The notes below the pieces were generated by a model. The model was given only the letters and a program-made list of their open reading frames with translations. It did not search any database and was not told where the DNA came from. The translations under genes and the position numbers were made by a program. DNA of 64,000 nucleotides from assembly GCF_037975245.1 (NCBI RefSeq), contig NC_092576.1:7417501-7481500 (forward strand), in the 5' to 3' direction. The stretch is from Apostichopus japonicus. Taxonomy: Eukaryota > Echinodermata > Holothuroidea > Aspidochirotida > Stichopodidae. Positions 1-18,037 of this stretch are shown in pieces; position 1 is the stretch's first letter, and each line of letters opens with the position of its first letter.

Positions 1-36
1 ATATATTTATATATATATATATAAATATATATAGGC

Positions 37-69
<33 letters not shown>

Positions 70-127
70 TTATATATATATTTATATATATATATATATA
101 TATAGGCTATATATACATATATATAGG

Positions 128-184
<57 letters not shown>

Positions 185-196
185 ATATATATGTAT
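1..196. repeat. (TA)n microsatellite at left edge
   Basis: Nearly pure TA repeat with scattered 'ataggcctat' interruptions. It abuts the left end of the inverted-repeat element that starts at 199, so TA was probably the insertion target. Confidence 0.95.
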
Positions 197-841
197 ATTC
201 GTCCCCGTTCTGGCGTAGTGACGAATGTTCAAAATGTGAGTTTTGAGAAAACGCGCTCTAAACATTTTCACGTTTTGACTTTAGTACAGCGTAATTAAAA
301 AAGGATCTTTTGTACCGAAAGTTGTCAATATTTTAAATATAACAAATAGAACTTTGAGTTCTCATATTTGTTGCTGATCGAAAAATTTCTTACAAAGTAG
401 TAATTTTAGTGTAAACATATTCGTCGTTATGTCATGTCATTTTCAGTTAAATTTAGACATTCGTCACACATTCGTCACTATGTTAGAACTAAATTTTGAA
501 GTTTCGTCCTGTCACAGACTTTTATTCGTCACTTTTGTGTGTAGTAGCTAGGGTATACCGTGAATGTTCACTGTCACATGGGGAGAGGAAGGGGAAGGGA
601 TATGATGAAATTTGAACACATGCAGTTGCAAAAATAATAGTTCCAGTGGCGTAATCTGTTAATTCGGAACTCTTATAAAGCTTACAGACTACGGAAAATT
701 GTGTGCAATTCTTCATTTTCAAGTTAGTGTATTACGTGAAATGTGTCTGACAATAGTTTCTAAGTATCTTTCAAACGCTTTGGGAAGCATTTCCACTATA
801 GGCCTACTATCCCCTTAAACGGAATGTAAACTTTTTGTTAC

Positions 842-1155
842 GCCCACAGGCACATTCATAATATCCAACCCAACCTCGTGTGAATCCTCAGATTTAAAGA
901 AGGAAAACAAATGTGCCATTGTTCAAGTGTTTTCAAGTTGTACTGTAGTATGTTGTTCCTTTTTTATATTTCCTTCCAGTATACATATAACAAAATTTTT
1001 ACGCTCACAGGCACATTCATAATATCCAACCCAACCTCGTGTGAATCCTCAGATTTAAAGAAGGAAACAACTGTGCAATTGTGCAATTGTTTCCAAGTTA
1101 GTATGTTGTTCCCTTTTTTTTATTTCCTTCAGTATACATATAAAATTTATAGAGA
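842..1155. repeat. Two-copy tandem duplication, about 160 bp
   Basis: The stretch starting 'gcacattcataatatccaac' at about 851 recurs at about 1011, followed by the same downstream words ('gtatgttgttcc', 'cagtatacatata'). The copies differ by small substitutions and indels. It lies inside the inverted-repeat element and has no convincing coding content. Confidence 0.85.
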
Positions 1156-1435
1156 GGAGTCATATAATACCTCAACAAGAAGAATAACTCATATAAAAGT
1201 TTTTTTTAAGATGAAAGGATACCGAACAGTCCAAGAATAACTAATATAAAAGGGAAGAAAATGTCAAGATGATGTAGGATATCATATAAAATACATCTAC
1301 ACATACAAAAGTAAATACATAAAACGATATAACAAACAGACTACAACAAACATTTTGTTCGAATGGAATGTATAAAGCAGCACGGTAAATAAATGAGTTT
1401 CTGTAAACTTACGTTCGGTATTTTGTGGGGATTCC

Positions 1436-2393
1436 TTAGATTTCTGCTCGATTTGTGCAGGAGACTTTTATTACAGTATACAAAGGGTGCTTCTGATCAC
1501 CGTAAATCCTATTAGCCATTCTTGTTAACTCAGGTCTTGCAGCAGCATTTACTTTTTCAAAAAGTATATGGCAATCTAAATTAAATATAGCCGATGTGTA
1601 ATTAGGAAACTTCATTTTTCTTTCTTTGCTTTTTTGCAATATAAAATGGTACCAGACAGGCACTGTATAGATCACATGTGCCAGGGTAGAATAATAGTAT
1701 TGAAAACATTTTCCTTAGCATTTTGGTTAAAGAAAGAAACACCTAAGCCACACTAGATAATTTGTAGTATACTTTTTTTTAATACCCTGATGCTTTTCCA
1801 AGAAAAGGTCAAACTGTCGTCGATGTATACTCCCAGTACTCAGTTTTGGAGGTTCTAGCCACCTCAGCTCCCTCAATAATAATACGTTGCGATCTTGATA
1901 GAATGAGACCTTCATGTTTTATGGTTTTATTTTCAAAAACAAATTTCCTTTATTTTGGGGGTTACGCAATAAAGTCTTGCGGTCACATGTTGGAACTATG
2001 TCATTTACAGAACTCTGATAATTTCATTGGTCAGTTTCAACGGAGCTCTTATGAATTGTGCATGATACAGCAGTATCATTGGCATATTTTGTAACAGAAA
2101 TATGTGAGTTTGACCTAATTTCATCAGTATATATAGTAAATAATATTGCATATAATGGACCCCCACCCCCAAGGCACACCAACCTTTATTTCCGATATTT
2201 CCGATAACCCTTTATCCAACTTTACTTGTCTGGACCATCCTTGAAGAAATTGTGTCAGCCAATGAAAAGACACGTTTCTTTGATAAATCGTAAAAGATCC
2301 TTCATTAATTGATTTGGTAAGACAGAAATAGACAGTTTTAAAACTTCTAACCCGGCTCAACCGATTCTTCACCCTCGAAATAGGTAAGAACAA
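1436..2393 (-). pseudogene. Decayed non-LTR retrotransposon reverse transcriptase
   Basis: Read on the minus strand, 2393-2124 gives a finger/palm stretch with 'WLTQFLQGWSRQVKLDKG' followed by 'SEIKVGVPWGWGS', which matches the RT pattern W..yL..R.q.V...S....GVPQGS. After a frameshift the next frame (2123-2030) reads 'KYANDTAV', equivalent to the catalytic YADD box with the first Asp replaced by Asn. Further on, 'YTVPVWYHFI' and 'CHILFEKV' (1675-1436) resemble the C-terminal part of CR1/Jockey-like pol proteins. Several stops and frameshifts separate the pieces, so it is dead. It was probably the polymerase of a LINE. The clade is uncertain. Confidence 0.72.
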
Positions 2394-2625
2394 TATTTAA
2401 CTCAATTTCGCCAAAAGTGCACATTCGCCACTACGCGAAAACGGGGACGATATATGGTATATTGACATCGATTGCATGTTACGAAGACTGCGAGAAAGCT
2501 TAAGCACATAAACTTCACTGTAAGAATGTATAATGGAGACAGCTATATATATTTTCTTCATTTTTCAATTAAATGAAATATGCTTAAGATTTCTTTTTTT
2601 TTTTCTACATTTTTTTCATTCGCAG

Positions 2626-5298
<2,673 letters not shown>

Positions 5299-5910
5299 AT
5301 TTTAAGTATTAATTGTTTTAATTGTTTTTTTGTTTTGTTTATTCTTATATATTTTCCTCCTTATACTACTTCTTCTAGCTAAGTCCAACTGATTATAAGA
5401 GGTCCATGAATTAGTCAATTAATCAGTATCATGCTGAAAGGCAATGCTCTACAAAACAGGTTTTTGTTTCTTTTCACTACAAATATAATGAGTCAGCTCG
5501 TAATCATTGGACTTCATAAGTGACTCACTTATAAACGAGCTTTAAATGGACGTGGTTGCTTCTTCATCTTGGTTATTATGGCACTTCTGCACTTCGGTTG
5601 TTAAATTGATTTTTTTTTTTTTTTTTTTTTTTTTTTCTACATCGTGTATTATTTGATAAAATCCGCCCCCTCCCCTCAACAATGAAGACCGAAGCAAATT
5701 GTATCCGTTTTAGTCAAAGATGTGATTTCCAATGGCCGAAATGAACCATGGCAAACCTAGGCTGGAAAATGTGTGTGAGTATCATGAGAAAAGCTGTGCC
5801 AAGGCCCTGGTGACATCATGGTGAACCAATCAAGATACTTCCCTATAACTCTCTAGATAGTGTGTGTCTTCTAACCCTTCAGCGGTGGGATGAGGAAACT
5901 CTGTTTAACA

Positions 5911-6140
<230 letters not shown>

Positions 6141-7299
6141 TTGGAAATAATTTGAAAGTCAACTTACATCCTTGGCGAATATATTTTCGGAACTTTCATT
6201 ATTTATTATTTCATTTTGATTGCTGGAAAGTTTTCATGACGATCAACGTTCGAATATTCTTTATTCATATTGTGATGTAGAAAATCGAAAGCAAATTTTG
6301 AAGACCGCCCACCTCACCCCTCCCACCCACCGCTCATCTCTCGCGAGAGCTAGATTTATGACTCGATATATCCACCTACAGTTGATATATTATTATTATT
6401 GATTATTTACAGCTTATACATCAACAGTTACATCTGATGAGGAACAATTTTAGATGAAGTTATTGATGTCGCAAGTTGTGAAATCTAGTCAAAGGGACAC
6501 TTTAGAATTATGAAATATGTATGAGTTGTTTCCTTGTCACACTCTTAACATATGTTTCATGTCTTGTTGGGAAGGGGGCCAGCAGGTGGAGAGAGGGGGG
6601 AGGAACACCCTTTGAACATCCACCCATACCCACCACCCCTCCCCCCCCCCCCCCGTTCAACTTCACATTCAATGGTATAGCTTTATGGACCTGGTTTGTT
6701 AGTCTTCGGGATATAAAGTTCCTGCCTTTTTATTTTCCAAGCGTGTGTATGAAGGAATGTTTTATAATTATGTAACCATATCTAACTATCTGTTTATAGA
6801 ACCATGTGTTTATGACAACTATGCAAAAGTTAAAAAATCGTGAACTTTTCATATTTGTAGGCTAATTTAATTTTCTGGTAGGCCTATCACCTTTTTAAAG
6901 GTGATAATACGTGATGGATCTTACCAAATATTTATTATATTAAGTACATTTGTTCTACATCCAATGAATATTTCCACTAATCGACCAGAATTCCATGTTC
7001 AGATCTGAAATAGAGGTTCTCACAGTAGTAACCAAAAATTCAGATCACAGCCCCAAAGACAATCATCATCGCGGGCTCTTTGTTAATGATTTATGTTTTT
7101 CCTTAATTAATTATATATGGTGAAATTGAGGGGCAAATTATTTGAATTTATCCTACATTTCCCCGGGCCCCCTGAAGTGACCTCCGGGACCAGAGGCCGT
7201 ACCTGGCTAACCATTAACCTCTCTCCTCAGGCTTGGTGTCACCGAGAAGACTAGACGCCTTCTGCGACAAAGACTGTCTTAGGACTTCATATTACTTCG

Positions 7300-8478
7300 T
7301 GTCAATTTCTAGACAATATAACATGAGCAGAGTGTCTGTTTTTACAATAGGTGGCGCTATTCCTAAATAGAGCGTCATCATGCGCGTGCTCATATTGAAT
7401 GTAAACTTTTAGTGTGCCAGTTTTCATTTCATGTAGTGTCCCACTGTTTAATCCAATTAAAATACAAACAGCTCCTTCTCTTATTTTACGGGAAAGCTAC
7501 AAACATTGTCAATTATTCTGGCTATGGTGATCAAACGGAGTGTGGAACCATACAAATATATAGGGCAGATTGGTCTAACACAGTAGCGCTAGTGTACCAT
7601 TGTGATTACATTGTAAGTAATGTTCCATAACTCTGACAACCCAGAATCGTATGTTCTGCAGTTGCTATATATGATGCTGTTTACGGATTGACAGTTTTAA
7701 TGTATGCGCATTTTATTCACTTCGAATATTTTGACAAAATTTGAGACCAATACAGATCGAAAACTGTGGCATGCTACTGGACAAGCCTTAATTTCTAATT
7801 ATTATAGTGCGCATGCGCGCTACAAAATTGGCATTACTGGCAAGTGAACGATACCTACGTGACTGGACGTTGAAAATTAAAGTTTCATATAGTCTCTGTA
7901 CATTTGCAGTTTCAGAGGCTAGCGGTGTAGCCAACTTATTCTGAGCATATCACGGCGCTCACAAGCGCCCTCACTTTGTAGGTACCTATACATGACTATA
8001 CTCCCTGGTGTGTTGTCCGCCCAATGAATAACACCATGAACAACCGAAAAGTTCTTCCTAATACTGCAAGCACTCCACGCGCACTACAATACTGCGTATT
8101 TGCAGGCAAATGCAGTTCTAGTTTAACAAGAATTTTCTGGTCACAATGTTTGCCTTAAAAGATCATCGTTCTGTTCCTAAGTTACTTGACATGAGTTTAT
8201 TCTTGTGTGTGTTGTCAACGACATTTTTTTTACATTGTTTGTCATAATAAAGTATTTCGAAAGTCGAAATAAGATTTCTGTGTTTTTCTTTTGTTTTTTG
8301 GTTACTAACTATAGCAAAATGTTCTAACGAAATGCTGCAATAAACTGTCAATTTGTAGACAATATAACATGAGCAGACTGTCTTTTTTTAACTTATAAGT
8401 GGCGCTATTCCTAAATAGAGCGCCATGATGCGCGTGCGCATATTGTATGTAAACTTCTACAGTCTGCCAGTTTTCATT
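7300..8478. repeat. Pair of ~130-bp direct repeats about 1.05 kb apart
   Basis: The sequence from about 7300 ('tagacaatataacatgagca', then 'gtggcgctattcctaaatag', to 'ccagttttcatt') recurs from about 8355 in the same order, with roughly 85-90% identity by eye. The intervening kilobase shows no LTR-element coding. It could be a segmental duplication, or flanks of a decayed element. Confidence 0.75.
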
Positions 8479-10356
8479 GGAGGTTTCTATTGACTCAAGA
8501 CGTCTAAATTATATATAATAATAGTAAAATGTTTGGCTGGGTTTATGGAACGCTAACGAAGTAAAATTGTCATTGACCTACCTGCATTTTAAAAGTTGTC
8601 GCAGTTGCATCCGTGATTCGTTTGGCATTGAGATAGCACCAACACGTCTATCAGCTCGAAAAAGAATGGGGGTGGGGTGATGGAATGGGGAAAGGGGGGG
8701 GGGGGTAGGGGGAAAGCTTACCTGAACATCCCTCTGAATATGCATTATGCTGCATATTTAATGTAACTGAATCATTTCACCGAATGTTTTGCAATTATAA
8801 TCAGAGATAAACTACACCGAATGAAAAATCACCGTTTACCGGAAGTAGCATTTAATGTGGTGGGATGAGTCACCGATGAGGCCCTATATATACAGGCTAT
8901 ATCAAGCCTCTCGAAGTTTAGTTTCATTGACTATCAACGCATTTGAAATGTGTGACTACCCGAGCCCGATATAGAGCATAAACTTCACAAATCGGGGGGG
9001 GGGGAGTTGAATTTGCCGTACTGAAAGTAGAACTATGATATGTGAAGAACACTGGGTAGAGTCACCCGTATAGGTATAAAGGTCAAATATCGCAAGTAGA
9101 TGCTTCGTTCATAAATAAATCGTTAGTTTGTTACTGCTTTTATACCTCTTGAACGTTTATTAAATGACACCACTAAGTGACGTCATCAACTACTGTACGC
9201 GGTTAACCACCTCATCGTCGTTACGGTACTTCTGGAAGAAGATTAGTCACCGTCGTTAGGGGACAGATTATCCTCTCTCACCCCCACAATAATTCCTTAA
9301 CCATTCTTAAGTCCTATACCCATTATATTTCAAGACGAATTCATTTTACCCCGTACCGACTTTCGCACCTCTAGTGTAACCTTCATGAATCCTGCTATTA
9401 ATACGTGCATGGACTTTTTTATTATACTTTGATGTGGATATTCCATCTTCTTTCATTCTTGATACCTGGAGAAATCCGAAGTATACATTTATATTCCTGT
9501 AAAGTAGATATTCTGTCTTTCTCCAACTTAAAGTTACAAAGTAGGCAGCGGTGGATCAATCTATTTTGTGACTCGCACCGCATCAACTTCAAATTCGTAA
9601 ACAAGAAGTCAATAATGATCAGTTTGTCGCCAAATTCCAGTACCGGATTTATAAGGGCGCGGGGACAAAAGGGGCCATTGCCCGGGCCCCCTCTTTTCAA
9701 AGAAATAATTTAAAAAAAATTAGTTTCTCTTATTAATAATATATGTAGCGTACGTTTGCGTATCTTTTGCGAGAATAACAACTACGTTTATAGAGGCTAA
9801 AACCACACTAGTACAAGGTAATTCAATCGCTTTCCTTCATTACAAAAGGGAAATAACTATCTTGATTTAAACTTTAGGTTATATAACACTATTTAGATGC
9901 TTTGATAAACCATAATAGTTAATATCTTGGTGGGGTGTAAAGGAATCTCGATTAATAACTGAATGGATGTAAAGGAATCTAGAAAGTGCCATGATTTGTT
10001 TAATTATGTTGGCATCATTGTAGTATGATGAAATCATACTCTCAGATTTACTTCCTGATAATATCTCTATTGAAGGTAATTAGAATCACATGCACGAACA
10101 CATTGCAATGAACCAAATATTTTCTGCACAAATTAACTTGTATTTGCGACGGAAAGGAAAATTTCAAAATGTCTGAACATAAAATAACCTATATGTTAAT
10201 AATTATGTACCATATTCACCGCTATCACCTTCATCGTTTGGTATTTCTGGAAGTCTGCAACTGTATCAATAAAACGACAAAAAGATAAACTCAACTCTTC
10301 TCTTAAAACAAGTTTATTTTTGCATTTGATCTTCTACTTATACTGATGCAGGACAT

Positions 10357-10512
10357 ATTATCTAAAACCTTAGTACTACAGTTAGATCATTTCCTCTTTG
10401 CTTCAACATGCATATTATAATTCCAGACGCTAGGAAATATTATCTAGAACCTACGTACTATATTTAGATCCATTTTCTCTTTGCTTCAAAATGCATTTTA
10501 TAATTCCAGACA
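10357..10512. repeat. Two-copy tandem repeat, about 75 bp
   Basis: 'atattatctaaaacc...tttcctctttgcttcaacatgc' is followed at once by a diverged second copy ('atattatctagaacc...ttttctctttgcttcaaaatgc'), both ending 'tataattccagac'. Confidence 0.85.
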
Positions 10513-10783
10513 CCATCTTAATTTATGATCATTAATTTAGGAATGAACACTATATTTCATTATAATTAATCGTACCATCGAGAAGTTCTATCCTGGCTGC
10601 TTATCTCTGTAAAATGAAATAGTAAATGTAAGTCAGTTTATTGATTGAGGTAACCGTGGCGAGTCAGTGCGTAACAAGACGATAATCCGGGAATTCTCTT
10701 TGTAAACCTTGATAAACTCAGTGCATACAAGTTAGAGTGGTCACTTAATGTTACCTGACTAATCTAAATCAAGCTTGCTTAAC

Positions 10784-11010
10784 TTAAACTACTTTGCTCA
10801 TGTTACAGGTCGACATATTTAGTAATTTAGTTACGTTGAAAGCAAAATGTTCATTCCTATGAGGAATAACAAGTGCGTCAAGAAAAATGTCTAAGGTGAT
10901 TTCCCTAACAGTAACTGAGTTATTAAATGTCCATTGCTGGTGCATAGGTGACATCAAGCGAGCCATATCAGCTGTTAATACAAAACTTCTTTCGATAAAT
11001 TAACCTGATT
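10784..11010 (-). pseudogene. Possible decayed second-Ig exon of a reversed receptor paralogue
   Basis: Read on the minus strand, an open frame holds 'QQWTFNNSVTV', then 'NEHFAFNVTKLLNMSTC'. This has the spacing of the second Ig exon of receptor genes A and B downstream (W-T-x-N-N ... N-N-E-x-F-x-x-V ... T-x-x-C). In a neighbouring frame 'tgtcaccta' recalls the Cys-His-Leu of gene B, so a frameshift would be needed. It lies on the same strand as, and downstream of, the Ig-V-like exon at 11850-12163, as expected for one broken gene. The similarity is weak, and a chance open frame is not excluded. Confidence 0.35.
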
Positions 11011-11394
11011 TCATTAACCTCTTGTACATTCTTACTAAAGGTGTAAATTTCAGTTGATAAATTTTCAAACTGTAGAATTGTTAGCTTGTTGTAGATGCTT
11101 TAAATGGATTTAAACCCTTAGATCAGCTCAAAATTATAAACAGAAACGGACACGTCAATATTGTAATAGGACACAGGGATTGTCTGCTAAAAGAATAACG
11201 TAGAGTTCAAATTAACAATCATCTAGGCTATTAAAGTTATAAAAAAGTATAGACTTTTTGGTACACCATATGTTACGCAGTTGTTTTGACCTAAACTTTC
11301 CTGTCAAGAATGTCATTGATTGTTTCTATATTTCTAGCTCTTAACAAGTTTATAACCTATACAGTTGTCAATGATGGGTTCCGTAATTTTCCGC

Positions 11395-11482
11395 ACACGT
11401 TACTTTCCGCTGAAACAAAACGGTGTTTTCCGCAAACAAATTTGTCAGCGGAAAACAACGTGTTTTTCAGCGGAAAGTACCG
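11395..11482. repeat. Compound hairpin of TTTCCGC-type repeats
   Basis: Outer arms 'acgttactttccgctgaaa' and 'tttcagcggaaagtaccgt' are reverse complements apart from small mismatches. They enclose a second hairpin 'gtgttttccgc ... cagcggaaaacaac'. A related copy sits at about 11838-11880 inside the minus-strand Ig exon. It may be a small fold-back element. Confidence 0.75.
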
Positions 11483-11773
11483 TTTTTTTTGGGGGGGGGG
11501 GGGGAGGAACAGAATGACTTACAGAAATGATTAAACACATGGAAGAATTTAGGAAGATGGAGAAGATAGGATTTGACATGTAACAGGATAAAATGTAGCT
11601 TCGAGACTAGATTATTAATATTATTAGGGTAGCTAAGGTTGTAGCTTAGGCTGTAAGCACTAGCTTAACACTCAAAGCCTCCTCTAAATTATAAGCAGCT
11701 TAACTTTTCTGACATGAACTCAGTCTAACCATCCTTGATCGACGTTCTTTGATACTTTCTCATGTTATTTTAA

Positions 11774-12256
11774 TCATCCTGCCTGAATTTGGTATCCTAA
11801 AATTTCGGAAAAATATAGTGTACAGGTAAGTGAAAAAAAGGTGTTTTCCGCAGAAGGAATTTTCAGCGGAAAGTAGCACTGGTAGGTTCCTTCATCCGAT
11901 ATGGAAACGTTATTCATTACTAAAGCGTAATGCGGAGGTTGTATCCAAGCAGACTTTTTTGACCACAGCACTTGATATCCACTGTAAATCGTTTGTCCAT
12001 TATAATTCCATTTCTGTTCAGAAGGCGTTATATCAATTCCTAAGGAGCAGTTTAAAGTCACGTTGTCGTGTTTATTGGCACTGATGTTGGTATCAGAAAA
12101 CCCGTGATCATGAAAACCACTACACACAAAGAGAACTAAGTGAAAACGTAAAACAATATCCATTCTCCAACAAAGATACGTACAGACGCAATGTATGAAC
12201 GGCGGTAAGTTGTACGCAACAGTGTGTTGATATCGGTTCTGCAACATCCGAGTCAA
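11774..12256 (-). pseudogene. Signal peptide plus Ig-V-like exon of a third, reversed receptor paralogue
   Basis: The likely start is the Met at 12163 ('MDIVLRFHLVLFVCSGF', a signal peptide), within a longer open frame that begins at 12256. The exon then shows an Ig fold: 'NVTLNCS' (B-strand Cys), 'QKWNYNGQTIYSG' (C-strand Trp), and 'NVSISDEGTYQC' (the D-x-G-x-Y-x-C of the F strand). This mirrors exon 1 of genes A and B ('VSISNEGRYEC', 'AVSDTGTYIC'). After the final Cys the sequence turns into a 'ttttccgc...cagcggaaa' palindrome (about 11838-11876) instead of the G strand and splice donor seen in A and B. The frame then drifts to a stop. The exon therefore seems truncated by a small repeat insertion. 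It may be a pseudogene fragment, or a real exon whose donor I cannot place. Confidence 0.65.
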
Positions 12257-12771
12257 ACAGGAACGACCTTTGATTTAGAATACGCCACATGCAATGTAAG
12301 GAAGTGAAATCTATGTAGCAAGTCGCATAGTTTAAAGTTTCGTTTAACTGATCACAAGATAAAGCAGTCCAAAGGTAAACACACTAAACTTATTGAACTA
12401 AGTCTGATGTTGTTGTTATTTACAAGTTGTGTGCCGATTCGCCACAGTGGATGCTCTTCATACCTTTTAATAACTGGTCAAAGGACGGCCTTCCTTCATG
12501 AATCGCAGCAAGCTTCATACGTAAGCATTCATATAGGCCTATTTGTAATGATAATCTCAGTTGATATGTGATGAACAACTGTATGAATCAAGAGTTCTTG
12601 ACAGGTATTTGTACAACATTGATGGTCGTCTTCAGTAATGTTGGGATTTGCTTGAACTCGAGTGTTTATGGAAATTGCATATTTGAAAATTTAGTCGGAT
12701 TCATATGATGTTGTTTAATCATATGTTTCAATTCATATTTTATTTTTTGCTCGTTTGTTGTGTACCCTAAC

Positions 12772-13174
12772 CATAGGCGTATTAGCTCAATTTGATGGGG
12801 GGGGGGAGATGTGGGGGGCTGTAACCACTTGCCCGACAAATATAACCAAAAACTTTCACGCGTTACGCGCGCGTTCAACATGTTAGTGTTCATATCATAT
12901 AGGCATGCATCGGTTATTACATCACATGCCAATAACTTACAATCATTTTCCATGTTATTACCCTTCGATATTGGTTATAATTATTGGAGAAGTCGTTACA
13001 ATAATAATGATAATAATCATATAAGTTTAAGCATTGAAAAACACATTGCAAATTATTTTTCTTTCAGAAGGTCCCCGAAAAATTCACAGCATATTGTTCG
13101 AATTTTCACAAAAATATATAATTGGGGCTGCAGGCCCCCCGCCCCCCCCCCCCCCCCTGCCTCCTATGCCTATG
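12772..13174. mobile_element. Short inverted-repeat element (MITE-like) with near-perfect 8-bp target duplication
   Basis: It begins 'cataggcgta' and ends 'tatgcctatg', an imperfect ~10-bp terminal inverted repeat. The flanks are 'accctaac' (12764-12771) and 'accctgac' (13175-13182), an 8-bp duplication with one mismatch, the size made by hAT-type elements. Poly-G lies near the left end and poly-C near the right. No coding capacity. Confidence 0.65.
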
Positions 13175-13182
13175 ACCCTGAC

Positions 13183-14666
13183 ATTCCACATTGTATGAGC
13201 CAAATATTCCCTCGGATAAAAAATACTTGGAATTTTCTTGGCAGTGATTAAATTGTCGCTGCATGCATTTAACTCTGCACCTGCAATTTATGAAATGGAG
13301 TTTGCAAGCGGCTGTTGCATAAGTACTGTATTAACAATTTTTATTACTGCTCCATCTATCAGTACATTTTGAAGCGTGTCTAATATATGAAAGCGAAATA
13401 TTGATAAGCTTGTCGTGAAAAGTGCTTTATGTGTACATTTTAGTGACTCGTTCCTGTTAACTAGGCAATTACTACTTTGCATGAAAATATAAAGTACCAT
13501 AGAAGTGAAAGTGTGTCGGACCTATTATTTTATGCCAATCGAGCATATATGATATTTATTGTGTGACTTCTTGTTACCTTCGTGGAATTTATGTTGCGCT
13601 TAATATTTCCAGAATCCAAACAATTGTCAGTGATGCTTAGAGCAAAGAAACGTCTTTCAGTTTCATCGTATAGGGGGAAATCACTCCCGTCTGTATTGTT
13701 TAATACCTTACTGTGAAAGAATGCTCTTGATAGGATCTCTGACTGTCATAATTAAAGCTCTTTTATTCTTTCTGAAACATGTTCCAACTATAGTGCTTTT
13801 CCAGAAGTTTGTAATATAATGACTGCTGAAAAATTTATTATTATTATTATTCTAATTTGATTGATTATAGATTATTTCTGTGTTCTCCATATACAAATAT
13901 ACGTATTAAAATGACAACAGTCACGCAAACATCATTAATATTTTTGATTTATTTGTCAACAATGTTCTTTGCGCCATTGATTTTGCTTGTGATAGAGCTC
14001 ATTGCAACACATCCTACAGTATTTTCATGGTTTGTGATATGAAGTGGGCCACAGTTAAGTTTTCAGTGCGCGCCTCATGCATGGAGCAATAAAATTAGTT
14101 ATTGCCTGAACGTGTTCATTTAACTAAGGTGGCCAATAACAGTAAATACAGTATGGTTACAAAGAGATCGCTTCAGTCAATATAATAGGGCGGTGCATAC
14201 AGAGCCAGCGAAAGAGGTTTAGATATTAGGGGGGGGGGGGGTGGGTGCTGGACCATCTGATTCTATACCTCAAATTTCGTCAATCAAACGATACATTCTT
14301 TCAAAATTATAACAATAACATTTCCACAACAAAACCACTTCTTATCTATGATAGTTATTATTTTAGGGATATGTTTACAAAACTAGATTGTTCACATGCC
14401 CCCATCTCTTCACGTCCCCTGGTAGAAGACGCCTCTCGTGGTAGAAACCAGATTTCAAGTGTTTCTGCAAACACAGCTGCCACTTTCTCTTCTAGACAGC
14501 AAATGCTAACAGACTTACAGAGCTATTTCCACTTCCGCAACACTACAACGCAGAACACGATACACATGTATAGATCTGCAACTTCGACATCACAACGTCG
14601 GATAAGACATTAACTGTTATTATCGCATAGGTTTATCATTACACAAAATAGAAATTATACTGAAAA
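13183..14666. other. Upstream region of receptor gene A, no clear gene
   Basis: AT-rich sequence with a poly-G patch at about 14229-14242 that looks like an element end. An open frame at 14245-14613 has no recognisable domain and starts beside the poly-G patch, so I do not annotate it. Promoter elements were not identified. Confidence 0.5.
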
Positions 14667-17526
<2,860 letters not shown>

Positions 17527-17715
17527 GTAAGCAAAGCTGTTTGACTCCCGATACTTATGTTACTAATGGTACTCCCGATACTAATCTTCTTTACATGTAA
17601 TGGGTATTCTAGGCTTATGGTGTTAAAGGAATTTCTCTGCAATATCAGAAATGTTACATTTCTTGAGAGTTGTGAGGTCTTAATGTTTCTTTAAAATACG
17701 TTAAAACACTCAATA

Positions 17716-17716
<1 letters not shown>

Positions 17717-17790
<74 letters not shown>

Positions 17791-17797
17791 TAGATAG

Positions 17798-17885
<88 letters not shown>
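17717..17885. repeat. (TA)n microsatellite where gene A lacks its N-lobe exons
   Basis: About 170 bp of TA with a 'gatagatagata' patch, in the interval where gene B carries juxtamembrane, glycine-loop and alpha-C exons. It may mark a deletion or an assembly collapse. Confidence 0.95.
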
Positions 17886-17886
<1 letters not shown>

Positions 17887-17902
17887 TATATTATATTTAT
17901 GT

Positions 17903-17985
17903 GTATTGACTTACAAAGCGCACGATATCTACAAAGAGAAAGTGCATTCAGCGGCGCTGTACAAAACAAAAGTAAGTATATATAT
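17903..17985 (+). repeat. Fragment of a dispersed 'aagcgc' repeat
   Basis: 'acttacaaagcgcacgatatc...gcggcgctgtacaa' resembles the start of the SINE-like repeat at 59454 ('atttataaagcgcagacata...cggcgctcaaggcgca'). It ends next to a GTAAGT but lacks a credible acceptor or protein match. Confidence 0.5.
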
Positions 17986-18037
17986 TTAATTTAACAGACT
18001 CTGTTCAAAGTATCTCTTTCGAGATCCGGCTTTAGGA

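Larger units (their letters stand above)
199..2450. mobile_element. 2.25-kb terminal-inverted-repeat element flanked by TA repeats
   Basis: The left end 'tcgtccccgttctggcgtag' (from 199) pairs with the reverse complement of the right end, which reads 'tcgtccccgttttcgcgtag' (to 2450). The similarity continues to about 33 bp. Both flanks are TATA-type sequence, so a TA or TATA target duplication is possible but cannot be proved against the microsatellite. Inside lie a tandem duplication (842-1155) and a broken reverse transcriptase on the minus strand. No transposase is visible. It may be a non-autonomous DNA transposon that was invaded by, or captured, a retroelement fragment. The superfamily is not assigned. 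Confidence 0.7.

Noticed and set aside
14245..14613. 122-codon frame upstream of gene A
   Set aside because: No domain, no splice context, and it starts beside a poly-G element end.
17920..17985. Candidate juxtamembrane exon of gene A ending at a GTAAGT
   Set aside because: It matches a dispersed repeat (compare 59454), has no polypyrimidine acceptor, and encodes nothing like the gene B exon.
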